A stretch of 64,000 nt of DNA from Giardia muris (lineage: Eukaryota > Fornicata > Diplomonadida > Hexamitidae): the NCBI GenBank assembly GCA_006247105.1, contig CM016927.1, positions 558,001 through 622,000 on the forward strand, in the 5' to 3' direction. A program made the translations under genes and the position numbers. The notes under the pieces are model-generated. The model made no database searches. It had not been told where the DNA came from and saw only the letters and a program-made list of their open reading frames with translations. This document shows, piece by piece, positions 20,801 to 28,600 of this stretch; within the stretch, counting starts at the first letter, position 1, and every line of letters begins with the position of its first letter.

Positions 20801-22627
20801 AAGTTACAGCAGGATGAGGTCGAACATCTCCGCCAGACGCTACGGGCCCATGAGAAGACCCTGAGCTCGGTTATGCGTGCTCTCGAGGCCTCCTACGTCA
20901 ATAAGGATGCCGCACTCGCGGCGTTACAAGAGGGCTTGGCACAAGCTCATGATGATGAGGATCGTCTTCGTGATAAGGGTGAACAACTCGCTCGCGAGCT
21001 TGGCTCGACGGTAGACCCGGAGAAGATCGCGACGATTGAGCGGCAACTGGTAGATAATGATCGAACCCTTGCGCTTCGGACGACTGAAGTACAACGGCTC
21101 AAGAAAATCATTGACGACGCCCAGAAGGAGGTGGACGTTGTTGGGCTTGTAGACCAGCTTCTTCAGACCATCCGAGACCTCGAACGGCAACTTGAACAGA
21201 AGCCCGAGTCCGAGGCCATCTGTGCCAAACTCGCTCAGAAGCGCGCGACACTCGACAGGATCAGGGACCGCCTTCTACCAGAGGGGAAGGTGGAGTCGGC
21301 AGACGCAAGCCCTACGCTAGCGAAGAAGCAGGCCTTTCAGAAAGAGCTCGATGGACTTCGGGAAAAGGTCAAGGAGCTTCACGACGTGCTTGGGGAATAC
21401 AACCTTCCACTCGAGGAGAGTATTCTTAAGCTCTTGCAGATTAAAGATGGGGATATCGCTCGCCGGGCAGCCGATGTCGAAAGGTTGCAGCAGGAGATCG
21501 CCACCCTTCAGGACCGTATCGCCGAGCAAGAACGCCAGCTTAGTGAGTACCGACAAGTTGTCGACAGCAACATTCTTCGTGGGAACGAAGATGAGGAGGC
21601 TGAGCTTCTCCGAGATGAGGTCCTTCACCTGCGGCAGGAGCTTGAATACACCGATCTCGAGCTAGCTCGCGTCCTTGACGCCATCGGGCAGCTCGAAATG
21701 GCCTTCAACGCTCTGCGTGAAGGAAATCAGAATAAGGACGACGAGATTATGCGCTTACGGGCCCTCCTTCGCGAGAGCGACCAAAGTCTGGCTGCAGCCT
21801 CCGCCACTGCCGATACCCTTCGAAACACTGCCGACGCGTACCTTACAGGGGTTCGCGAGCTCAAGGGGATCCTCCGCTCTCCAAGTCGAGGCCCCTCGGA
21901 CAATGTCGCCCGCATTCGTAGCGAGATTACAGCCCTCAAGCAGCAACTCAGGCTCAAGGATGATGAGCTGAAGGCCATCATCACCTCGATCCTGGCTCCT
22001 AGTGGCCAACTTTCCGACGAGTCCACAGACCCGCTGAGCGATAAGGACGTCGAGACGCTCAGCAGGAAGATCAAAGAGCTCACGGGGACGCTCGAGACGC
22101 TTCAGGCAGAGGTCGCTGGAAAGACAGAGAAGCTCGCCGAGCTCCAGCGTGAGATCACTATCATCAAAGAGATGAGCATTGACGAGATGGTGAGCGCGGT
22201 CGCGTCTCAGAAGGAGCTGCGAGATGCCCTCGCTAGTGCAGGTGTCAGCATTGGACCTGACGCTGCAGAGAATGAGGAGCTTCAATCGCGTCTTGAGCAC
22301 CTGGAACGCGAGAAAAAGCAATTGGAGGAATACATAGCTCGGATCTCTAGAGAGGGGGTGAAGCCCGAAGGAGAGCTTGACCAGTTCATTGATGCGACTG
22401 ACCCTACGGCTGACTTGACGGCGAGCCAGGCACAGGCGGCACAGGATGCGGAGCGCGTGATTTCTGAGCTTCGGGACCGTATTCGTGAGCATGAACGAGC
22501 TGACGACTGCATCCGTGAGATGATCCGCGAGCGTGACGCTATGATCAACGAGCTCCGGGGAACTATCCAGCGTTTCGAGCCGCGGTTCAGCGAGCTGGAC
22601 CGCCTCCTCTTAAGTGGGCACCAGTGA
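8885..22627 (+). CDS. Giant ankyrin/coiled-coil protein with perfect 537-residue repeats (GASP-180-like architecture)
   Basis: 4580 residues from the ATG at 8885. An earlier in-frame ATG at 8723 lies inside the NEK gene and has no A-rich lead, so 8885 (behind AAGAAA) was preferred. Residues about 8-190 hold five to six ankyrin repeats (RTPLMLSAAAG, RTALMYAAEAG). From about 240 to the end the protein is one long coiled coil rich in Glu, Gln, Leu, Arg and Ala. Residues about 986-3767 are five full copies plus 97 residues of a sixth copy of one 537-residue unit; I saw no difference between copies. Ankyrins followed by a long coiled coil recall the Giardia axoneme-associated GASP-180 proteins, so a structural cytoskeletal role is likely but inferred. 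No membrane segment is visible. Confidence 0.85.
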   Translation: MFVESTEAWFRAIAAHDYETVRQNLPTYQKSVDRNGETGLMRAVRGGDAEMVRLLACFEHSVTNNEGYTALMIGALCNEGEACKRLVPYEMNTVLDDGRTPLMLSAAAGTINALTNLLPYQKCRTTLMGRTALMYAAEAGQVEAVQHLALREKEHISKDGKTALLLAIENSHSDVVRLLYPLEGHVLADTVSRLIPPYVFENTLEQSQLEPYGLTNSLVEVVKDLPSKAEYGVLGQSQIEQDLERKIDQLERKISSLNDESVHIVLQNKTLQGQVTQLEGDLHSVQAQLKDARQESRTKDETIQKLRTSLEEMATRGAASSSFKQEINRLHQEADEMAATIRRLKDDLVAKEIAEARLKEQLASKDREMQVREAELQRQLAEAIAQAKHRAQDHLSVENASLKELMAKISADVRDRDQEINSLRAQLAAKGTHLTDSESDGDTVKALETQMADLRDEVVRLQDIVEAKESDIRARNQRIKQLADEILALKASNNEAQANGLMQIDKLQLEVASLVSETNTLRDLVASKNREIDELRTLLSQVRDSSVLEAHIADQDKRISELANQLVQARQGKDTAVPSAAEIQRIQLEADEAVLRAEREASRAADLEEQLDLVKRNVRNLKDHNSQLLDDLAELNRLLREKDSRLAAASGAAASGQSEIDSLRAQLASFAHTVEELSGKLSDLRSLRDREVGDLIAEVQALQTKAESVDYAAVRAFIEDLTNKIGVSLEDEDGVPHDPERPAALAEKNLYEAQANELRSLLGVETHTYDPFATANGTLSLLREQLAATQEQLKDRNERIVRLEDELAALRPTPDIQALLQRTRNDMDAAQARATSLEAQLAEAQNRLRDTLQSLDEAKLLASEVPQLHAEVSELQRELQRMQDRETEHTAEKGRLQSVIDSMTTAAANMSTIAGAIEDLRQYNSDLQSRIRDMSGDLGRKDSVIAGLEARLQELHLPVEACSPRTSSVDVQSLNNELAQTKDALARRSALLDDAKEQIREMQDIVPDLRQAVHQHQIEIAQLQQALIESKAELARRTKEAEDNEAQIAELLDQMNAQMNEINGMRVEGDNSELIAKIAQLETEKQEMGEELARLHQLRDDVASQEEELARLREQQAKSADEVNELQAALTERTSAITALENEATELRQVIEQKDEEIQQLREAHSAALGERTGQLQDELEQLHQALDEKGAEITALTRKYTSALEQVDEACARIRALESRAADVAASGEDVQALREKIAALEGELDSLKTNADTRAKEVMNREAQLQNLDDQQTQTRAELDAARERLNELEASNKELVEKLEERERALAVATENQAQGSTEVIQLQDDLAVARRAAENYEDSLRGLQQTIAEKDATIEAKERQVQDLTERIAELETKGAASDEIEQLTKALDDARADADAARNELQESRLLAEELQQKLDQASEELATARERLDSALTAATSADSEELIQLRAQVENLTAEHDEARAALRNQQEEVTRLAQEKSTLDGEREDLARTLAEAQEELERARAQLAAAEERAAELARRSALLDDAKEQIREMQDIVPDLRQAVHQHQIEIAQLQQALIESKAELARRTKEAEDNEAQIAELLDQMNAQMNEINGMRVEGDNSELIAKIAQLETEKQEMGEELARLHQLRDDVASQEEELARLREQQAKSADEVNELQAALTERTSAITALENEATELRQVIEQKDEEIQQLREAHSAALGERTGQLQDELEQLHQALDEKGAEITALTRKYTSALEQVDEACARIRALESRAADVAASGEDVQALREKIAALEGELDSLKTNADTRAKEVMNREAQLQNLDDQQTQTRAELDAARERLNELEASNKELVEKLEERERALAVATENQAQGSTEVIQLQDDLAVARRAAENYEDSLRGLQQTIAEKDATIEAKERQVQDLTERIAELETKGAASDEIEQLTKALDDARADADAARNELQESRLLAEELQQKLDQASEELATARERLDSALTAATSADSEELIQLRAQVENLTAEHDEARAALRNQQEEVTRLAQEKSTLDGEREDLARTLAEAQEELERARAQLAAAEERAAELARRSALLDDAKEQIREMQDIVPDLRQAVHQHQIEIAQLQQALIESKAELARRTKEAEDNEAQIAELLDQMNAQMNEINGMRVEGDNSELIAKIAQLETEKQEMGEELARLHQLRDDVASQEEELARLREQQAKSADEVNELQAALTERTSAITALENEATELRQVIEQKDEEIQQLREAHSAALGERTGQLQDELEQLHQALDEKGAEITALTRKYTSALEQVDEACARIRALESRAADVAASGEDVQALREKIAALEGELDSLKTNADTRAKEVMNREAQLQNLDDQQTQTRAELDAARERLNELEASNKELVEKLEERERALAVATENQAQGSTEVIQLQDDLAVARRAAENYEDSLRGLQQTIAEKDATIEAKERQVQDLTERIAELETKGAASDEIEQLTKALDDARADADAARNELQESRLLAEELQQKLDQASEELATARERLDSALTAATSADSEELIQLRAQVENLTAEHDEARAALRNQQEEVTRLAQEKSTLDGEREDLARTLAEAQEELERARAQLAAAEERAAELARRSALLDDAKEQIREMQDIVPDLRQAVHQHQIEIAQLQQALIESKAELARRTKEAEDNEAQIAELLDQMNAQMNEINGMRVEGDNSELIAKIAQLETEKQEMGEELARLHQLRDDVASQEEELARLREQQAKSADEVNELQAALTERTSAITALENEATELRQVIEQKDEEIQQLREAHSAALGERTGQLQDELEQLHQALDEKGAEITALTRKYTSALEQVDEACARIRALESRAADVAASGEDVQALREKIAALEGELDSLKTNADTRAKEVMNREAQLQNLDDQQTQTRAELDAARERLNELEASNKELVEKLEERERALAVATENQAQGSTEVIQLQDDLAVARRAAENYEDSLRGLQQTIAEKDATIEAKERQVQDLTERIAELETKGAASDEIEQLTKALDDARADADAARNELQESRLLAEELQQKLDQASEELATARERLDSALTAATSADSEELIQLRAQVENLTAEHDEARAALRNQQEEVTRLAQEKSTLDGEREDLARTLAEAQEELERARAQLAAAEERAAELARRSALLDDAKEQIREMQDIVPDLRQAVHQHQIEIAQLQQALIESKAELARRTKEAEDNEAQIAELLDQMNAQMNEINGMRVEGDNSELIAKIAQLETEKQEMGEELARLHQLRDDVASQEEELARLREQQAKSADEVNELQAALTERTSAITALENEATELRQVIEQKDEEIQQLREAHSAALGERTGQLQDELEQLHQALDEKGAEITALTRKYTSALEQVDEACARIRALESRAADVAASGEDVQALREKIAALEGELDSLKTNADTRAKEVMNREAQLQNLDDQQTQTRAELDAARERLNELEASNKELVEKLEERERALAVATENQAQGSTEVIQLQDDLAVARRAAENYEDSLRGLQQTIAEKDATIEAKERQVQDLTERIAELETKGAASDEIEQLTKALDDARADADAARNELQESRLLAEELQQKLDQASEELATARERLDSALTAATSADSEELIQLRAQVENLTAEHDEARAALRNQQEEVTRLAQEKSTLDGEREDLARTLAEAQEELERARAQLAAAEERAAELARRSALLDDAKEQIREMQDIVPDLRQAVHQHQIEIAQLQQALIESKAELARRTKEAEDNEAQIAELLDQMNAQMNEINGMRVEGDNSELIAKIAQLELDKHNMATELAQLRAMSGSADEANALRSNLENAMARIQELQEALNTQQSAEILTAEALDEASEVSYHPLVDQGTINLLQAQKQQLEQTIRDLNEKIREAEARRALTPGSEDGGLSQVSEANDFQDGQLIAECDELRTRKDKLEKELKDLEVRLIVSDSVEEQSALAPLYAKCKEDLDAVVAELREKEEKAVGNTRPPGSADDESSKLQQDEVEHLRQTLRAHEKTLSSVMRALEASYVNKDAALAALQEGLAQAHDDEDRLRDKGEQLARELGSTVDPEKIATIERQLVDNDRTLALRTTEVQRLKKIIDDAQKEVDVVGLVDQLLQTIRDLERQLEQKPESEAICAKLAQKRATLDRIRDRLLPEGKVESADASPTLAKKQAFQKELDGLREKVKELHDVLGEYNLPLEESILKLLQIKDGDIARRAADVERLQQEIATLQDRIAEQERQLSEYRQVVDSNILRGNEDEEAELLRDEVLHLRQELEYTDLELARVLDAIGQLEMAFNALREGNQNKDDEIMRLRALLRESDQSLAAASATADTLRNTADAYLTGVRELKGILRSPSRGPSDNVARIRSEITALKQQLRLKDDELKAIITSILAPSGQLSDESTDPLSDKDVETLSRKIKELTGTLETLQAEVAGKTEKLAELQREITIIKEMSIDEMVSAVASQKELRDALASAGVSIGPDAAENEELQSRLEHLEREKKQLEEYIARISREGVKPEGELDQFIDATDPTADLTASQAQAAQDAERVISELRDRIREHERADDCIREMIRERDAMINELRGTIQRFEPRFSELDRLLLSGHQ
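11840..20185 (+). repeat. In-frame tandem array, 5.2 copies of a 1611-bp unit
   Basis: Units begin at 11840, 13451, 15062, 16673 and 18284. A sixth begins at 19895 and stops matching at 20186, after 291 bases. The period is exactly 1611 bases (537 codons), so the frame is kept. By eye all copies are identical at nucleotide level, including third codon positions. The upstream boundary is in codons for A-R-R-S-A-L-L; the downstream boundary follows I-A-Q-L-E. Confidence 0.93.
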
Positions 22628-22631
22628 TGGA

Positions 22632-22638
22632 AGTGAAA
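22632..22638 (+). terminator. Polyadenylation signal AGTGAAA after the giant coiled-coil gene
   Basis: AGTGAAA, 5 bases after the TGA at 22625-22627, matches AGTRAA. It lies in the 28-base gap before the next ATG. Confidence 0.45.
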
Positions 22639-22655
22639 AACTGGAAATTAGAAAA

Positions 22656-25600
22656 ATGCAACCTGGCATGCCGACCCAGGGTCCCACCGTCCCGCCCTCG
22701 TACGGCCTATACCTCCTCGGGAAGAAGCAGAAGGCGCGGGCGGACCCCTCGGACTCTGCGGCCGGGGGTGGCCAGCCGGATAAGCACAACCATATCCTCT
22801 CGGAGGTTCGCAGCCAACTCACAGACCTGAGGGATCTGTTGACCAGCTCCCGAGCGTCCGACGCCGATGGAAGCGCAGACTCGGATTTCCGGCTGACGGA
22901 CGAGCAGCTTGCAAGGATGGCTCCTCAGGAACGGGCAGCCTTCCTCAATCGCCTTGCGGCGGTCCAGAAGGAGCTTTTGGCAGAGGACCTGAGTTCTTCT
23001 GCCTCGCATGGAGAATCCTTTGAGGCTATTGGGCAAGTGTCAGGAAGAGGGCGTCCGCCGGCCCCAGCTCCTCCACGGACAACGCGAGCGCAGCCTCAGA
23101 TCGCTCGCTCTCATGGCGATGTGGTTGGCGATAGCACTCGTTTTGTCGAGCGCTCGACGGTTTCGATACGCAAGGCGAAGGTGGAACCCGACTTCTCATT
23201 GAGCCATCGCCCAGTGGATGACGAGCATTCTGAATCATCTCTCTCGGAGAGTAACGACGTCATAGAGGCGAACGTTGTCCTTCCCCCGAAGAACCCCCCT
23301 CCAGTCATCCAAAGGTCTACGTCTACCAAGCGTACAAAACCGACGAGCGAACCCCGCACGATCATCCAACGGGTGAAGCCTGAGATCGAGGAGGTCCCGC
23401 CATCGCCTCGGCTCGCCCCGGAACCAACAGATGATGTCCAGGACGGTGTCTACCAGGCCAGGCTGACGCTCCAGCGACGTCCTCAGGGCTCGACTGCCCG
23501 TCCCGAGGCGGTGGAGGATGATGAAGACTACGAGCCGGTGCCCGTGCACTATGATAGAGGCTCAATCGTCTCGTCTCAGTCTGGTAATAGGCAAGGGGGT
23601 GGGGGACTAGGACCTAGCACCCAGGGCACGCGGAGAAGCCTTACGGGCCCCCGCCGAGAAGAGCTAGAAGAGAGCGAAGAGCCTGTAGACATCGCACAGG
23701 TCACCAGTATGGATGTTGTTCGCGTACCTAAGCGGGCAGCACGGCCCGTTGAGGTGCAGGAGCCGGAATTATCGGTGACAGATCCAATGACGATCCCCGA
23801 GAGCCTGGTGATCTACAAGCCAAAGGGAATCGAGCGCCTACGTAGACCGAATGCTGCTAGCTTAGTTACGGGCTCCACTGGCCCGGATGACTATGTGGCC
23901 GTCCACGACGCCCCATCACAGAGGTCTCGCCGTGGCAGCAGCTATGTCGAGCCTGAGGAGGAAGACGACGACTTTGCCCCGAATAGCATCACAGCAGTCA
24001 GAAAGGAGGTCGTTCAGAAGGTCTCTCGGGCCTCCGACCGGGTGCTCCCCGATGAGGGTTATGGCGATGATGGCGCCACCGGTGATGGAGTTCAGGAGAC
24101 GAAACTGTATATATCGTTGACCGATACGGCTGCGAAGTCCCGCCTCGAGCGCTCAGAGGGCCAGCCGTCTCGGTCTCGCCGATCGCACCGTGAGGGCCAG
24201 CGGATCGTCACGACACAGCTGGCACAATATGAGACGAGACCTAAGGAGGCCATGTCTGAGGAGTCCTTCGAAGAGGACTCGTCCGAGCCCGAGGTGACGA
24301 TCTCGAAGCTCGTTTATCCGAAGCTGACTCCTGCACAACAGGAGCAACTCCGTCGAGCCGCCGAGCGCAAGCCAAAGAAGACCAAGCCGGCAATTCCCGA
24401 TGCCCGCGCATGCGCCTCTGTTGACAAACCAGATGGTGTTGTGTCCGTTCCTTCCATGCCATCCGAGGCTCTGGAGAAGAAGAGGAGCGTTACCGAGGTT
24501 GAGGGGCGCGAGTCACACACGTATGCCAGCGTCACTCCATATTACGAGTTCAAGAAGAAGGCCGCTGAGCTCCAGAGACAAGGACGGCGGGAACATGACG
24601 AAGAGGACTACAACGAGGAGGCGACGATCATTGCGGACGCGTCCAATTTCGTAAGTGACCGCTACCTCAGCATGGCGATGCATGGCGATCCAAGTATCAT
24701 CGCTGGTGGAGGAAAGCGTCGGAGCAGTGCAGGGCTTGCAGGCTTACCACTACATATCCGTTCAGATATGACTCTGGGGGATATCGCGAAGTCTGGGCGG
24801 AAGTTCGTCATTGCAAAGAAGGAGGCGGGGTCCTCTATCCCAACTGGCGTCCCATCTCGCACAGCCTCGACAGCCGTGGAGGATAGTGATAGTGAGCCCC
24901 AGTATGAGGACATGACTATCTTACCGGCAGGTGAGCAGTTTACTGGCCTCCCCCAGCCGGATTTCGACACATTTAACCACTCCATCCAGTCTTTACGGCA
25001 GTCCATCATGCGTTCGAGCGCCGCGAACTCTATGTCGGCGATGGATAGCAACATGGACGACCCTTATCGTACGCGCGATCCAGGACGTACTGGCCTATCT
25101 CCTAGTGTCCTTGCTGGGACCACGCCTGTCCGAGGGACGTGGGATGAGAGTCCAGTGCACCAGCACCCACCATCGGCTGCCTCTATTTCGGCCATCGTTA
25201 CACAGCCACGGATGCGGCCGTCGCGTAACCATCCGCCGGCTCCTGAGCCTCCTCTTCCACCAGGCTTCAACGGGCTTGATGGGACTGCGTCGATTGAGGC
25301 GCCGGTGCGCGCGCCCATCAGTCGTGCGGATATGGGAGGCATGGTCATGCCAGACCGTTCAAATACTCAACCACGACGTCAAGAGGCACAGGACGGAGGT
25401 ACAAGAATGCGCCCTGGCGGCTCTGCGCGCCGCATCCCCGGAGGCCCAGGCGGAGGCTCTAGACCGACGGGTGCATCGCGGTCTAGTAAACGAGCTTACT
25501 CAGGGGATACGATGAGGGATATGTTGGCTGATGGTTCCTCAGAGAAGGCCAGAGGCCTTGAACAGACAACGGGCCAACCCTTACAGAGTAATTTCTTACA

Positions 25601-28600
25601 GAGTCCGGATGCATTGGTAAGTGGACGAAGCCTTGTGATTCGAGTCAAAGATCAACCCATCTCTACTAAGCCCAAAGAGGAAGCGCCGGATCTAGCCGTT
25701 CTTGCTGACCTACTACATAAGCACGTCCATACCCTCACCACAGATGTCAAACCAGTGCGTCGTAAGACACGTCTTCCAAGACCATCGTTCTCCGAGGTAT
25801 CGGAAACCATATCCACGGAACGGTCTGAAATAGACCTTCTGGACGCCTTCTTTGGCATGGAAAAGATGATGCACCAGGAACCACAGGCATATCATCCATC
25901 CGAACCCGTATTGAGTACCACCAAAGATACGCTGACGGTTGTCTTGCCAACGTTCAATCATCCAGACTCGATGCAGTCTGGTCCTGGTCCTCAACCCCTT
26001 CAGTTGCACGTGCAGGAGATGCCAACGACGATGGAAGCAATAGAAAGAAAGAACTCAAATACTCGTCAAAGTCCTTCGAGTTCCTCGAAGTCCTCAAGCC
26101 CCACTGGTCACTCACGCTCTTCATCGTTATCAGCTCCAACCAACCATGTTGAGCATCATCATACTGCCTCCCATATCTCCTGTACTATTGAGTCAGAACT
26201 TGAATATACTCCCCACTCGGCCATCACCACCTCACAAACCCTGAGAACTGCGTACGGATTAGCACAACGCGGGAAACCACAGCTGTCAATGACCTCATCA
26301 CCCTCAGCTTCCTCTTCAGAAACAGAGGTGATATCGGAACCGTCTGGACCTGTTAGAAGGCCTTCTCAGGATCGACCACAGATGATCCCAACCATCCCCA
26401 TGCTGCAAGTCTTACCACAAGAGGTTTATGACGACCTCAAGCAGCTTCTGGAAGAGTCCTCAGATATACCCTCTCAAAGAGATGAGGATGCTCCACCTCT
26501 AAGTATTCTTTCGTTTATACACAGCGGTGCCTCCTCCATGGAGTCACAACGTGCTCATCCTCTTTATTCCTTGCCTCAGACGCGCGTCAGGGCGAAATCG
26601 AAGCCACGCGAGCTGTTTGTTGATACTGATAGTGCTGAGGTCGTTGATACCCTTGAGCCGAAATACACTACCCATGAAATTCAACTACGTCCGTTATCTT
26701 CTGGCCCATGGCCGCCTGAAAAGCGTCTCCTGGTAACAAAAGGCCTTATCTCACGACCCCCGGTCCTAGATGGCTCGGAACCATCCGAGAACGATAGTCT
26801 CCATCTTCTTCGGAGTGTGGAGAGGCATAACTCGAAGAGAGATGCGGTCGACGATAGCTCTAGCGTTTTCGCTTGCTCGCGTAGCCTTACAACGTCCCCG
26901 ACGCTTCGCCCACATCACGTTCGGCCAGAATACTCGCTACGGCGGCCAATCGAGGCCGCCCCACCCTCCCCCATCACGCCTAAGAACATACCAATCTCAA
27001 CCGAGTATCATCTGCGCCGGAGGGAAACACCTCAAGCAATTCCCGAGACCGTAGCCAACACCTCTTATCAACTCGTCCAGAGGCAGAGGAATACTAATAT
27101 TGACGCATCCATATCTACCACTACCAATAACGCATTGGGAATGGATGCTGCTTCCTTCCAGATGACATCTCTCCATGCCGAACCCATCTACTCTCTCAGA
27201 CATCCAAGGGAACTGAAGGACCTATCTTCCTCACAGGAAGACTGGGAGGGACCTGCTATCGAAGTAACTGGACAACGGAGTATAACACATTCACCCATCA
27301 GCTTGAGACCGATGAGCAGTCCTAATCAGGATAGAACTAGGGTCATTTCGGCCAGAACAGGCCTTAGTCCCATACAAGATAGAAAGGCGATCCCAGTTTG
27401 GCAACTAGTAGACTCGGGACATAATGGCTCACGTAATTCAGTCGTCCGTACTTCTTTTACACCTCTTGGAACTGTCCAGCACACAAAGGCCCTCTTAGCA
27501 AGCTCTAGCCCCAGACCTAAGTTGTCCTCGACAATGGCAGTCGCCCGTGGAGAATATACCTTGCACGAAGTTGAGGGAAGCACCAGAGGTCATCACTTGG
27601 TTCCAAGGACTGAATACACACTTAATTTACAGAGTACTGATGTAGTTGAAAGCCAAGTGGCGAATTCAAGCTTTCAAAGGCGGGAAGTGGTCCCAATTCG
27701 TTCCTACTCCGCTGGGAGCGCCCTCGAACGTCGCGTCACCCACAATATTGTGCAAGCGAGGCTAACCATGGGACGTATTACAGCTCGAGAAACACAACAC
27801 GTAGCACACAGCCACTTCATTCTAAATACTCAGCCGCGAGACAACTTATACCCCTCAGACGTCCATACTAGGTACAGCCCTCTTTTGACTCAGGAAATCC
27901 AAGTCCGTCCAGCTCGGCGCGAATACTTCCTTTCTGATCGGCGGGAGCCCAAGTCCGAGCACGACACCATCACACGGGTCACAAGGGCATTCGATGTCAT
28001 TTCCCATGAAGAGCCGGAACGGAATGACGAGATCACCATATCTGACCAAGATATCGATGCCTCGTTCGCAACTCCTCCAGAGCCTTATAGCTCAGCATCC
28101 ACCAGCGGTGATACTCCTGTTCACGACGTAGGGCGTGCTACCTCGGCATATGTATTGAAGAAACAGGAGCGGACGGATGATCTAGAACACCTGCATGCCA
28201 CCTTAGCTCTGGAACGTCCACAAGGACCCGCTGCTGAGGCTCGGGCGGCAATCCCCGAGTATCGCCTAAAGGGAGTGGAAGAAGAACAGCACGTGGTCCA
28301 GGATGTGGTTCCAAGCTATTCGCACATTCCTCATGTACAACAGAGCCGAGCACGGCCTGAGCTATATCTACGAGGGTCAAAGCAAGCCCCGCGTGAATCA
28401 CGTGCGTCAGAAATGCACGAAGAGGGCTCCGGACTTGAGGAAACCCCACTGATTCGATTGACACGCCTGCAAAACACGCAGTACTTGCCACGTACGGACG
28501 TCATAGAGACGTACGCAGTGTCTGAATATCATATGCAATCTCGTCCTCGATCACAGGTTCCGAGCCGAGAATATCAACTGCGTTCTAGTGTCACCGCCGT